A stretch of DNA of 64,000 bases. It comes from DATBHW01 sp046704085. GTDB lineage: Bacteria > Chloroflexota > Ktedonobacteria > Ktedonobacterales > DATBGS01. The stretch covers positions 15,510-79,509 of the forward strand of contig JBJKSJ010000251.1 of the NCBI GenBank assembly GCA_046704085.1, written 5' to 3'. The translations under genes and the position numbers were made by a program. A model generated the notes under the pieces. The model searched no databases, was not told where the DNA came from, and worked only from the letters and a program-made list of their open reading frames with translations. Below, one piece after another: positions 27,092-36,312 of the stretch (position 1 is the first letter of the stretch; each line of letters starts with the position of its first letter).

Positions 27092-27334
27092 TTGCCATTT
27101 CTGGAATGTTTGACCACGATTGCCTCTTTGGCAGTGGCGCATCCAGCGCTCAAAATAGGCACCAGCGTGGTGGCTCAGTCATACCGCAACCCGGCGTTGC
27201 TGGCGAAGATGACGGCGAATCTCGAGTGGCTGACCGGGGGACGCTTCCTCTTGGACATCGGAGCGTGGTGGAAGGATGATACCCCATCCATCTTTTCCCG
27301 AAGGGGACAAATCAGCGACCAAGCAGTAGCCTAA
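27092..27334 (+). pseudogene. LLM flavin oxidoreductase remnant
   Basis: An 80-codon open piece (LTTIASLAVAHPALKIGTSV, NPALLAKMTANLEWLTGGRF, LDIGAWWKDD) matches the N-terminal third of luciferase-like monooxygenases, where the consensus would read GIGAGWKEDE. The N-terminal strand and the rest of the barrel are absent. It lies next to an intact LLM gene of opposite orientation, but the two are not close copies. Confidence 0.7.
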
Positions 27335-27415
27335 TAATCCTCTGTTGCTGCTGCCTCTCCGAGTGCTTATGTATTCTTCCCGCTGAGGTGGTCTTCTGCC
27401 TGTGGCTGTGGGCAG

Positions 27416-28477
27416 TTACGCGTGGAGTGCCTGCATCAGTGCCCCCAACTGAGCCTGGGTCTCTTCGATGGAGCCGGTGGGCATACTCAGCAGCGGCTCT
27501 TCTACACCATCAGCCACCCAGCGATCAAGGGTGGTCACTACCTCGGCGGGTGTGCCCACGAGGGTAGTGGCCTCGAAGAGCGCGGAGGAAACTGCTTTGA
27601 CAGCCGCCTTCATGCCCTGTTTCCAACCGGCCTGCACTGCTTGGACGTCGGCTGCAAAGCCATGGCGTGCCAACATCTGGGCATAGGAACTGCCCATGCG
27701 GCCGATGTAGTAGGCCAGGGGAAAGGTGGCGGCCAAGCGACGGGCCGCACGGCGCTCCTCATCCAAGCCTTCCTCCAAGAGAGCGCAAGTCAGGTAGGGG
27801 GCAATGGTTGCGCTGTGGGGCGGACGCCCGGCCAAGGCTGCCCCCTCGTCGAGTTCTCGGCGCAGTTCGCCCCATTTCGTCGCTGGCCAGTAGATCGGCA
27901 GCGCACCATCCGCAATTTCGCCCGTTTGCACGACGTTTTGGGGTCCCAGCGCCGCGATATAGATGGGCATATCAGGCCGCTTCGGCTTGAAACGCAGCTT
28001 GAACCCGTGCTCAAGTTGGAAGAGTTCCCCGTGGTAGACCAGTTTCTCGCCACGCAAGATTAAACGAATAATCTCCACGTACTCACGAGTACGCCGTAGC
28101 GGTTTCTCGAAAGGAACCCCATGCCAGTGTTCGATGACCTGGGCGCCCGACGGACCAAGCCCCAGCATCATACGCCCGCCGGAGCGCTCATCCAGCGTGG
28201 CGATGGTACTGGCGATCACGGCGGGAGAACGCGAGTAAATATTGGCGATGCCTGCGCCAATCTTGATGCGCTTGGTCACCCGCACCAGATCGGTCAGTGA
28301 GGTAAAGAGTTCGTAGCCCCAGGACTCGCCTAGCCAGAGGGAGTCGTAGCCTAGGCGATCAGCGATTTTGGCTTTTTCCAGCACCTGATCCCAGGCGGCG
28401 GGGAAATTGGGGGAATCGGCGATCAGCCCGACTTTGCCTGCATAGTCCCGTTTGGAATTCGCAGCGGCGCGTCCCAT
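27416..28477 (-). CDS. LLM class flavin-dependent oxidoreductase (F420-type likely)
   Basis: Luciferase-like (beta/alpha)8 oxidoreductase of ~353 residues. Visible: KAKIADRLGYDSLWLGESWGYE, the strand KIGAGIANIYSRSPAVIAST, ATLDERSGGRMMLGLGPSG and the C-terminal VGTPAEVVTTLDRWVADGVEE. The cis-peptide region and GLGPSGAQV block are typical of F420-dependent members such as methylene-H4MPT reductase-like proteins, but FMN use cannot be excluded. I start at the ATG at 28477 behind AAGGAGGG; a GTG at 28507 directly abutting the upstream stop is possible. It forms an operon with the NTF2-like gene. Confidence 0.9.
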   Translation of the reverse strand: MGRAAANSKRDYAGKVGLIADSPNFPAAWDQVLEKAKIADRLGYDSLWLGESWGYELFTSLTDLVRVTKRIKIGAGIANIYSRSPAVIASTIATLDERSGGRMMLGLGPSGAQVIEHWHGVPFEKPLRRTREYVEIIRLILRGEKLVYHGELFQLEHGFKLRFKPKRPDMPIYIAALGPQNVVQTGEIADGALPIYWPATKWGELRRELDEGAALAGRPPHSATIAPYLTCALLEEGLDEERRAARRLAATFPLAYYIGRMGSSYAQMLARHGFAADVQAVQAGWKQGMKAAVKAVSSALFEATTLVGTPAEVVTTLDRWVADGVEEPLLSMPTGSIEETQAQLGALMQALHA

Positions 28478-28507
28478 CCCAGCGGTCCCTCCTTGCTTTC
28501 CATTCAC

Positions 28508-28912
28508 TCAGTTCCCGGTTTCTGGAGGTGCTGCCTGAGCTAGCTGTTGTGCCATCGCTGCTGCCAGCGCTTGCAACCCACTGGCTGGTCTGACCATGAC
28601 CTCAAAATCGCTGATCTGGCCTTCCGCATTAAACTGAAGGATATCCACCCCTTTCACTGAGAAGGCACCGACCCGGGCGCTGAATTCGAGTACTACGCTC
28701 TGCTCGCCACGAAATTGCCGGAGATAGACAAAATCCTCCAACACGCGTGCAGCGCTGCTGAGATAGAGGATGGCCGTCGCTTTGCCCGCTTTGGGCTTCC
28801 AGAGGACGGGCGAATGGAAGAGGACATCCTCCGCCAGCGCGTCAGAGAGCGCGTGAAGATCGTACTCCCTCACAAACGTGTGCCACCAGACCAGGCTCTC
28901 TGCCATTGTCAT
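28508..28912 (-). CDS. NTF2-like / SnoaL-type nuclear transport factor 2 family protein
   Basis: A small alpha+beta barrel protein of 134 residues. The opening helix SLVWWHTFVREYDLHALSDALAEDVLFHSP and the sheet segment SVKGVDILQFNAEGQISDFEVMVRP are typical of the SnoaL-like superfamily. The start at 28912 is supported by AAAGGAGTGAGGCA; the frame to 29020 is not. Its stop is adjacent to the LLM gene, suggesting joint expression. Such partners act as hydrolases, isomerases or ligand binders; the reaction here is unknown. Confidence 0.85.
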   Translation of the reverse strand: MTMAESLVWWHTFVREYDLHALSDALAEDVLFHSPVLWKPKAGKATAILYLSSAARVLEDFVYLRQFRGEQSVVLEFSARVGAFSVKGVDILQFNAEGQISDFEVMVRPASGLQALAAAMAQQLAQAAPPETGN

Positions 28913-29275
28913 TGCCTCACTCCTTTCCATTTTGATTGGCGATGTGGGTTGTTGACTCCCTCGAGGAGAGAGGATCAGCTCCTCGGCAACAAAGTACGTG
29001 AACTCACGCCTGCGGAACAAGAGGGAATTGGCCTAGCCATTGCTGTCCGATGGCCAAAACCATTTCGCTACACTGGCCATAGTATGCACCAGATGGGCTG
29101 AAGGTGCCAATAGGGGGAATGGGCGTCTTCAGGAGTGCTAGGCATGGCCCCTATCTGATGGTGCCTCCAGCGACCCAAGGGAACGCCCATATCCAGTGGC
29201 TTCCGTTTTAGCCCTGCCTGGTGTTCGCCACCCCGCGTCACTTTGGCATGATACAGCGTGCGCTCGTCTGACCCC

Positions 29276-29550
29276 CCTCCCGTGGCAAGAAGTCCGCACG
29301 GGAAGATCGCTACACAGCCCGGTTTGTGGAACTGACGCTCGCAAGCCGTGTTGTCGAGGCGATCCCCTTTGATACCAGCGATCCGGCCTTCTAAGGCGAG
29401 ATGATTGCGGAGGTGATCTTGGAGGCTGAGCAAGGCGGAATCCTCGTCTCAATCGTCTTTACCAAACTTCCGGCGGGCATTCGCCCAAAAGGGCCATGAT
29501 GCAGGTACGCAGGCGGCTCTCAAGCAATCGGTGCGCGATGGTGAGGTGGG
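29276..29550 (+). pseudogene. SRPBCC/AHSA1-family remnant
   Basis: Reading from about 29291: ARFVELTLASRVVEAIPFD-TSDPAF, a TAA at about 29393, then GEMIAEVILEAEQGGILVSIVFTKLPAGIRP; a one-base shift then gives HDAGTQAALKQS. This is the C-terminal two thirds of an Activator-of-Hsp90-like START domain (consensus ...FTNLPAGIRPEDNDAGTRSSLEKLA). A stop and a frameshift make it dead; the N-terminal part could not be read. Confidence 0.65.
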
Positions 29551-29740
29551 AGACGATTGAGACGCTGGGGAGCAATCACGTTCACCGGAGCGCAAAGGGG
29601 AATAACCGGATTTGTTACCTGCCCGCACTACGCTAAGAATGGAGCAGACATCCAACCATCTTGTTGGTATGTCGAGCTGTAACATCTAGTTGTTTCCCAG
29701 TGCAGGAGCGAGTCGTCTCCTACTGAAACAGAGACCTTCC

Positions 29741-30331
29741 ATGGATGCAGTGTCAGCCCTTGAAGTCGACGCCCAAGTGGCGTGCCCAAGCTGTGGGTCT
29801 TGGGAACAGGTCCATAAAGTACACCACCTGATCGCCGCAGGGCCAACGCAGGGGCAACCTGGGCCCTTCCCAGTCCAGACCACCAGGAAGCTCCGCCATC
29901 AGTTGCGGGAACTCCCGGAGCCGCGCGCCAGGACCCACTGGCTCATGATTGCGGGACTGGTACTCTTGAGTGTTGCCCTTCTCTGGTTCGGGCTGAGTCA
30001 GTGGATCTGGCTGGTAGCGGGTGGCGCCTTCCTGGGGCTGGTAGTGGGACTCAAGTTCTGGCACACGCGGCAACAGCGCCACTACGTCCAGGCGACCCAC
30101 CCGGCCTGGGAGCAGGCGCACCAGCGCTGGCTCCGGCTATACTACTGCGGGCACTGCCAGGGTGTGTTCCTGAGTGACGAAGGATTCATGGTCTCGGTGG
30201 AGGACCTGCAGCCTTATCTCTATCAAAACGATGTAGACACCTTGCGCGTGATGCAACACCATAACGCCTTCCCAACTGCTGGCAGGGCGTTTGGCAGCCA
30301 CCAGCGAACCACCATTCGACGGGTTGCTTAA
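29741..30331 (+). CDS. Zinc-ribbon membrane protein of unknown function
   Basis: About 196 residues: an N-terminal half zinc ribbon (ACPSCGSWEQVHKVHHL), a Gln/Pro/Arg-rich spacer, two close membrane helices (LMIAGLVLLSVALLWFGL and IWLVAGGAFLGLVVGL) and a cytoplasmic C-terminal part with YYCGHCQGVFLSDEG, which could complete the zinc site. The ATG at 29741 gives the best domain start; the frame is open from 29690. No family name recognised; related proteins occur in Ktedonobacteria-like genomes by my recollection. Stand-alone gene amid decayed sequence. Confidence 0.6.
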   Translation: MDAVSALEVDAQVACPSCGSWEQVHKVHHLIAAGPTQGQPGPFPVQTTRKLRHQLRELPEPRARTHWLMIAGLVLLSVALLWFGLSQWIWLVAGGAFLGLVVGLKFWHTRQQRHYVQATHPAWEQAHQRWLRLYYCGHCQGVFLSDEGFMVSVEDLQPYLYQNDVDTLRVMQHHNAFPTAGRAFGSHQRTTIRRVA

Positions 30332-30776
30332 GTGCTGGACCTAGCCCAGCTCAGCGAGCTAGTCCCTGCATGGGAAAAGGAGCAAGAAAGGGCCAATCGA
30401 GGCATCCATAGCCGCGCTCGCCTGCCCCACGGTGCCCTGCCCCAGAGCATCTGGGTGAGGCGCGCAGGTGGGAGTGAGGGCTGAGGCTGCTACTTTGATC
30501 GCCCCTTCCTTTCCTCCCGAACAGTCCGAACACGTACTCCTGCTGCTCGGTTTCCTTTGCTGTGGAGGATGAGCATCCACTGGCATGCTGTCCCTGTGCT
30601 GGCACCCTGCATTCTCGGTTGAGAACATGGGAGCGTGAGCGAGATGGCTGTGCTTTTGGGGGAAACAGATCACGCAAGGCGCCAACACAACCAACTATTC
30701 TGACAGCACTAAAGGAAGGAGTCTTCCCACAGATAAGCTCGCGCCCGAGTTCAAGTGTGCCTGTGAGCGGCTGTTC
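30332..30776. other. No supported gene
   Basis: Overlapping short frames on both strands without family resemblance. A possible extension of the surrounding gene decay. Confidence 0.4.
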
Positions 30777-31330
30777 TCACTGCGCTTGGTGCTTGCGCAC
30801 CACTTGGGTGCGCGAAAAGGCCACATAGGTCATAGTATCCAAGGCATTGTGGATGCCGATGAAGAGCAGCAACATCTGCGCGGCGCCGATGACGAACAGC
30901 ACCAGCACCGGAGTGCCGAGCAAGACCGGAGCGGCGACGACGAAGGCCAGGTAGGCCACGAGCGGAAAGACCACATGCCACGCCCAGTCTTCCAGCACGA
31001 CATGATACGCCTTCTGTCGCCGCATCCGCCGTCCCACGATGCCCACATAGATCGCCGCTGCCAGACCGGCGAGACCCAGGGCAGGCTGTCCGTCCAGAGT
31101 TCCGGTCAGTGGGCGCTGAGTGTGGCGGCCACCACGAGCGCGGCGCACAAATGCATGACGTTTGGCGTATTGAACGCAGTGTGCGCCTCATTCCTACCCG
31201 GCTGCTGGACGAGGCGCTCGATCAAGGTCACTACCACGAATCTCAACCCGGTGAGCGTCGCGGCAGCGGTCCCGATGATCATGTAAAAGGGTTGCCATGT
31301 GGTCAGGAGAGCCACCGTCTCTTCTAGCAT
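30777..31330 (-). pseudogene. Frameshifted small membrane protein
   Basis: The first frame starts at 31330 (AGGAGG upstream) and reads MLEETVALLTTWQPFYMIIG, then GLRFVVVTLIERL, up to LSAH followed by TGA near 31106. The next frame continues LGLAGLAAAIYVGIVGRRMRR, LEDWAWHVVFPLVAYLAFVVAA and FIGIHNALDTMTY, ending at 30777. Joined, it is a ~180-residue protein with four to five membrane helices, a conserved but uncharacterised family as I recall it. The shift is around 31080-31106. Confidence 0.7.
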
Positions 31331-31386
31331 GAGAGAGCCTCCTGGCGTGGGCACTTGCCAGCGTCAACCGCCCCTGAGCGCCTCGT

Positions 31387-31940
31387 TTATCCGTTGGCCA
31401 GGTGTTTGACCAAGCGTACGTAGGGCTGGTAATAGAGGCGGGTCTGCTGGATGACCACGTAGTGCAAGCGTTGATACAGGGACAAAGCCAGCTCGTTCTC
31501 CTGGGCGGCATTGAGCGCGATCTTGGCATAGCCGTGCTGTCGTCCCTGCTGCTCTGCCCCTTGCAGCAGGCGGGTGCCGATGCCCTGGTGGCCCCATTCG
31601 GTGAATACCGCCAGGGCATCGACGTACCATTCGTCCGCCTCGGCCTGGCGTTCCAGGGACCAGCCGAGGGCGGCATTGAGGCGCGCTTCCTCGCGCCCGC
31701 CAAAGCTCAACACCAAGCTAACCACCCCAGCGCTCTGCTCGGCGACCAGGATGCATTGATAACTGAAACGGTTCCCCTCCTGACGAAAGAAGTGCGCTAA
31801 CCGCTCGAGCCACTGGTACTCCCTGCCATCGGCAGGAGAGAGGTCACCTGCCGATGGTGGTAGGCAGAATACAACAAGACGGCTGCTCTTTCGGCGTCCT
31901 CTGGCCGGGCTGGTCTGAGCGTAAGGTCCTCTGTCGTCAT
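31387..31940 (-). pseudogene. Frameshifted GNAT acetyltransferase
   Basis: The beginning (TTEDLTLRPARPEDAERAAV, LLYSAYHHRQVTSLLP) is read from the ATG at 31940, with GGGGAAG upstream. After a one-base shift near 31825 the gene continues in another frame as REYQWLERLAHFFRQEGNRFSY, then VDALAVFTEWGHQGIGTRLLQ (acetyl-CoA binding loop) and NELALSLYQRLHYV. The acetyl-CoA site and C-terminus are intact. A single lesion suggests recent inactivation or a base-call error. Confidence 0.75.
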
Positions 31941-31952
31941 GGCTGCTGGACT

Positions 31953-32151
31953 TCCCCTGATCAGGATCAAAGGCGGCCTGCGCCGGGTTGCAATGAAACG
32001 CGAACTCAAGGCCCAAGACTGTCATATGCCTGGAGGCGATCTGGTCGACGAGCGTCGGGTGGAGCATAATCGCCGCGTCTATGTCGTCGAAAGACCCATG
32101 CTCCGTGTTCTGGTCGTTGCTCCCATCAATGGAAGAGCGTGCTATCCGCAA
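31953..32151 (-). pseudogene. M20 amidohydrolase fragment
   Basis: About 66 codons read as the mid-domain of an M20D amidohydrolase: GSFDDIDAAIMLHPT followed by LGLEFAFHCNPAQAAFDPDQG (consensus: AGAFDDVDAAMMVHP ... EFHGKPAHAAASPEQG). It runs straight into the GNAT gene start. The rest of the peptidase is missing. The two flank each other in one open frame, which by itself would be misread as a single 254-residue protein. Confidence 0.65.
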
Positions 32152-32397
32152 TGCCCGGATCGCGTGCCACCTGACTGGTACTCTTCCCGCTCGTTTGGGC
32201 TCATCGTACCACTACCTGCGTGAATTCCGTGGTAAAGGTTCGCTGGTCTTGTGCCTAGGTCCTCCGCTTCGGAGAGGCTCCCAACTTTGGCGTCTCTACG
32301 AGAGCGGGGCAATCTCATCTTCTAGGTGGTCTATTCTTTGTACCAACATCGCAGGGAGTCAACACAGCGAGGCGCACCGCTTGTACGCGATTCCCGA

Positions 32398-34566
32398 TTA
32401 ACGGGCCGCCAGCGCTGCCCGCATCCGATCCGGGGTGAACGGCACCCGGCGCAACCTCGCACGGGTCGCTGCGTAGACGGCGTTGGCGACCGCCGCCGCC
32501 ACCGTCACCGTAGCTGGCTCTCCCGCGCCCACCGATGGTTCGTCCGTTCGGTTGATGAGCACGATCTCCAGCTCCGGCACCTCGGAGAAGGTGAGCAAGG
32601 GATAGCCCTCCCAGTCGACGGTCGTTTGCCCCCCGGCATCGAAGCGCACCTCTTCCTTGAGCGCTCGGCTGAGCGCCTGGATCACATTGCCCTCCACCTG
32701 GTTGCGCACGCCATCGGGATTGACGATCAGCCCGCAGTCGTGGGCCACCACCAGGCGCCGCACACGCAGCGCACCCGTCGCCTCGTCCACCGCAACGTGT
32801 GCCACCATCGCGACGTAGGCTTCGTCGTTCTCGTAACACGCAAAGGCGACACCACGCCCCTCCCCAGAGGGTAGCGCCTCGCCCCAGTCAGCGGCCAGCC
32901 CCGCAGCCGCCAGCACGTCGCGCCCGCGCGGATCATCCAGGTGGCGGAGGCGGAACTCCAGTGGGTCCGCCTCGGCAGCAGCGGCCAGTTCGTCCATAAA
33001 AGACTCGTTGGCAAAGGTGTTGCCCGCGCCACCGAGCGACCGCATGGACGAGGTGCGCAGCGGGGGGTTGGCGATGCCGTGCATGATGAGACGCCGGTCT
33101 GCGAGCCGATAATTGGTCGGCGCGTTGCGTTCGCCGCCGAAGAACGCGGCTGACGGTATCTGCTTGGGCACTTCTCGCACCTCGCGCCCCGCTAACAGCC
33201 CCAGCGCCGTGCGCGGCCGGTTCGTGTGGGTCGGGGACCAGACGTCATAGCGCCAGGCCACGATGCGGCCATCCTGGTCGAGCCCGGCGGACACGTCCAT
33301 CACCATCGGCGCCGCCTTGGGCTCGCCAAGGAACTCGTCGCGCCGCGACCACTGCACGCGAACCGGTCGGCCCACCTCGCGCGCCAGCAGCGCGGCATCC
33401 GCTGCCACGTCCTCCGAGCCGTTCTGGCCATAGGCTCCTGCGCCCTCCAGGTGGATGACACGGATACGCTCCGGCGGCAGTTGCAGGAGATCGGCGAGAG
33501 CCCCACGCAGGGGATAGACTCCGCCTGAGCTGGCCCACACGGTCAGCGCGCCGTCGCGCATCTCGGCCACCGCGCACGATGGGCCGATGGAGGCGTGCGC
33601 CTGGAAGGGCTGCTCATAGACGGCATGCACTCGTTTTGCCGCGCAACGCATCGCCCCCTCCACATCCCCCGCCTCCGCGATGACATGGTCAGTGGTGGTC
33701 TGTGCGCGCATCCAGTCGTAGAGGTGCTCCATCGGGGGCAGGTCCAGCGTTTCTTCCCAGGTCACCTGGAGCTGGGAGACCGCCTTGATCGCTTGCTCCT
33801 CGCGATCGGCCACCACGCCGATAAAGTTGCCCAGGCGGATGACCTGGGCGCCCTGCACCGCGCTGTCGTTCAGCGTCAGCACGCGCGCACCGGGTCGGCG
33901 CGCCCGGACCACCCGCCCATGCAGCATGCCAGGCAGGCGCAGGTCTTGGACGAAGCTGGGCGCCCCGGTGAACTTGCCCAGCAAGTCCACGCGCCGCGCA
34001 TTGCTGCCAACGACCCGGTATTCTTGTGGCTGCTTGAGTGGGGCATGCCCGCTGATCTGGCGCGCGAAGGGCGCCCCGCCTTGCAGCTCGCCATAGCTGA
34101 CGCGCTGGTTAGGCGCTCCGTATACAGAGATTACCCCCTCGTGTACCTCCAGTTGCTCGCGCGGCACACCCAGCCGCTCGGCGGCACGCTCGAACAGCGC
34201 CAGCCGCGCCTCCGCCGCCGCCTTGCGGAGTTGCCCGCCGCCCATGCGCACCGTCATGCTGCCGGCAGTGTAGCCCTCGTCTGGCGCGCGGCCCGTGTCG
34301 CCCATCACCAGGCGCACGCGCTCCAGCGGTACATCCAGCTCCTCAGCCACGATCTGCGCGAGCGTTGTGCGTACGCCTGTGCCCGTCTCCACCTTGCCGC
34401 TATAGGCCACGACCGTGCCCTCTGGCTCGATGGCAATCCAATCGTCCAGATTGGTGCTGGCCGCCGCCCAGAACGACCGTTGCGGCGAAGCGGTCTCCGC
34501 CTGACCACTGGTGGGGCTGTTGGCATCGGTGGTGCCACTCTCGCGTTGTGGGGCATTCTGTGTCAT
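32398..34566 (-). CDS. Molybdenum hydroxylase large subunit, IorB-like
   Basis: Molybdopterin-binding subunit of a xanthine dehydrogenase-family enzyme (722 residues). The order is IorB-type: molybdopterin segments (VVAYSGKVETGTGVRTTLAQIVAEEL, in part) come before the a/b hammerhead region (VGSNARRVDLLGKFTGAPSFVQD). The active-site glutamate is in VGAGEPATVTVAAAVANAV. It starts at 34566, overlapping the small-subunit stop as TGATG, with GGGGAGGGGA upstream. No FAD-binding subunit is present, as in isoquinoline/nicotinate-type two-subunit enzymes that pass electrons to a cytochrome. It likely hydroxylates a heteroaromatic or aldehyde. Confidence 0.9.
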   Translation of the reverse strand: MTQNAPQRESGTTDANSPTSGQAETASPQRSFWAAASTNLDDWIAIEPEGTVVAYSGKVETGTGVRTTLAQIVAEELDVPLERVRLVMGDTGRAPDEGYTAGSMTVRMGGGQLRKAAAEARLALFERAAERLGVPREQLEVHEGVISVYGAPNQRVSYGELQGGAPFARQISGHAPLKQPQEYRVVGSNARRVDLLGKFTGAPSFVQDLRLPGMLHGRVVRARRPGARVLTLNDSAVQGAQVIRLGNFIGVVADREEQAIKAVSQLQVTWEETLDLPPMEHLYDWMRAQTTTDHVIAEAGDVEGAMRCAAKRVHAVYEQPFQAHASIGPSCAVAEMRDGALTVWASSGGVYPLRGALADLLQLPPERIRVIHLEGAGAYGQNGSEDVAADAALLAREVGRPVRVQWSRRDEFLGEPKAAPMVMDVSAGLDQDGRIVAWRYDVWSPTHTNRPRTALGLLAGREVREVPKQIPSAAFFGGERNAPTNYRLADRRLIMHGIANPPLRTSSMRSLGGAGNTFANESFMDELAAAAEADPLEFRLRHLDDPRGRDVLAAAGLAADWGEALPSGEGRGVAFACYENDEAYVAMVAHVAVDEATGALRVRRLVVAHDCGLIVNPDGVRNQVEGNVIQALSRALKEEVRFDAGGQTTVDWEGYPLLTFSEVPELEIVLINRTDEPSVGAGEPATVTVAAAVANAVYAATRARLRRVPFTPDRMRAALAAR

Positions 34567-35045
34567 CAGGCATCCCCTCCCCACATCAACGCATCCGCCC
34601 GGCGCACGGCCCGCAGGACGCGCAGATGCGAGCCACAGCGGCAGAGGTTGCCGTCCAGGGCGGTGCGGATCTGCTCGTCAGTGGGATGGGGATACCGCCA
34701 GAGCAGCGCCGCCGCCGTGACGATCAATCCGGGGCTACAGTAACCACACTGCGCTGCCTGCTCCTCGATGAAAGCCTGCTGCACTGGATGCAGCTCGTCG
34801 GCAGTGCTCAGGCCCTCCAGGGTGGTGATCGGCGCATCGGCGACCGCGCCCACCGGCAGCAGGCATGAGCGCACCGCCTCCGCCCCGCGAAGGACGGTAC
34901 ACGCGCCGCACTGCTCCAGCCCGCAACCAAAGAGGGGACCGTTCAACCCCAGTTCGTTGCGCAGCACGTAGAGCAGCGGTGTGTCCGCCGTCGCCTCGAT
35001 GACGTGTGGCACGCCGTTCACGGTAATGGTCAGCTGATCTGGCAT
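34566..35045 (-). CDS. (2Fe-2S) small subunit of molybdenum hydroxylase
   Basis: About 159 residues with two iron-sulfur clusters. The plant-ferredoxin type cluster is held by CGLEQCGACTVL and the C-terminal cluster by QCGYCSPG and LCRCGSH. AAAGGAG precedes the ATG at 35045. Translationally coupled to the large subunit. It transfers electrons from the molybdenum site to an external acceptor. Confidence 0.93.
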   Translation of the reverse strand: MPDQLTITVNGVPHVIEATADTPLLYVLRNELGLNGPLFGCGLEQCGACTVLRGAEAVRSCLLPVGAVADAPITTLEGLSTADELHPVQQAFIEEQAAQCGYCSPGLIVTAAALLWRYPHPTDEQIRTALDGNLCRCGSHLRVLRAVRRADALMWGGDA

Positions 35046-35104
35046 GGTGGCTCCTTTCGTCCAAGGCATGAACGAGTCGAAAGCGTACCTTTCAACTCCC
35101 CCTC

Positions 35105-36312
35105 TCAGGCAAGACACTGATAGACCGCCTCCCGCAAGTGCTTCTCGCGCGGATCATCCCACAGGTAGAATCCGGTCTTGTTCATCGCGTAGGCAAAGCC
35201 AATGTGCGCCGCCGGGTCCGCAAAGCAGAACGCCCCGCCTGCTCCAGGGGTGCCAAAGGCTTCGTCGCCCATCCCAAAGCGAAAGGCGGGCAAGGGCTTG
35301 GCATACCCCAGCGAAAAGGTCGTCTCGACGCCCATGACCATATCGAGCGGACCATCACGCGGAGGGGTGGCGGGCTGCTTCAAGGCGTTGAGCGTCTCTT
35401 CGCGCAGCCCCAGGCGTTGGCCGCCCGTGGCAAATTCACTGTACGCTTTCGCCATATCACGCACCTGCCCGATGCCATTGGAGGCTGGCAATTCCAGTCG
35501 TTGCACGCGTGGGCCATTATAGCCAGCAGGTTCTCCAATGAGTTTCGGATTGGCAAACGTCCTGTAGGTGAGGGAGCGAGGATTGAGGAACCCAAGGACA
35601 AAGGGGCGAGGCATCTTATCCATATTAAAGAGCAATTGCCATTTCTTATACGCAGCAATACGTGCGAGACCCGCTTGAGGAAAGTTCTGGGGCAAGCCGA
35701 TGTAGAACGCGAGCCCGAGCGGCTTTGCCACCTCGTCCTGAAAGTACTGCCCGATGCTGCGGTGCTTGGGGTACACCCGACGCACCAACTCGCTTTCATA
35801 CCACCCCAGCGAAATGCCATGATAGCCATGACGGGTGCCAGGCTCCCAGGCGGGCTTTTGCCGAGCCAGAGCTGCCGCCACGCGATCGGGATCAGACAGT
35901 TTCTCCAAATCCAGTGGCTCATTGATGGCGCAGACCCCTGCCTGGTGGCTTAATAACTGGCGGACGGTCACATGCTCTTTGCCGGCGTGGGCAAATTCCG
36001 GCCAATAGGTTGCCACGCGCTCATTATAGTCAAAAAGGCCGCGAGAATGGGCAACAGCTACCCCCATCGAGGCCATCCCCTTGGTGGAAGAAAAGACGAG
36101 TACCAGGGTAGCTTCCTCCCACAGCTCCCCGTCTCTTTGTTGCGGATGCCGCCCCAGAGATCGACGACCTTCTCTCCCCGATGATACACCGCACAGGTCG
36201 CCCCCAGTTCTCTGCGCTCGGAGAATTTGCGTTTGAATTCCTCCCGGACGCGCTCAAACCCAGGCGCTACCATCCCCTGAACCTGCAAGCCTACTGACGC
36301 TTTCGGTGCCAT
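35105..36312 (-). pseudogene. Class C beta-lactamase-like serine hydrolase, one-base frameshift
   Basis: EstB/beta-lactamase-fold hydrolase. Starting at 36312 (GGGAGGATCAC upstream), it reads APKASVGLQVQGMVAPGFER and CAVYHRGEKVVDLWGGIRNKETG. A missing G in ACGGGGAGC at about 36113 breaks the frame; the next frame resumes LWEEATLVLVFSSTKGMASM, holding the catalytic SxxK (SSTK). It continues with LSHQAGV, a YHGISLGW block (Tyr region) and ends at 35105. The downstream remainder is intact over 323 codons. One lesion in a G run could be a sequencing error or a recent mutation. Confidence 0.85.

Noticed and set aside
30359..30694. 111-codon minus frame (30359-30694)
   Set aside because: Opens without a ribosome site and shows no domain; an alternative shifted frame overlaps it, typical of noise.
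33595..34743. 382-codon open frame on the plus strand opposite the molybdenum subunit
   Set aside because: No family resemblance or ribosome site; lies entirely antisense to a well-supported gene pair, a GC-driven shadow frame.
35138..35953. 271-codon plus frame opposite the beta-lactamase-like gene
   Set aside because: Shadow frame; the minus-strand protein has clear family motifs.
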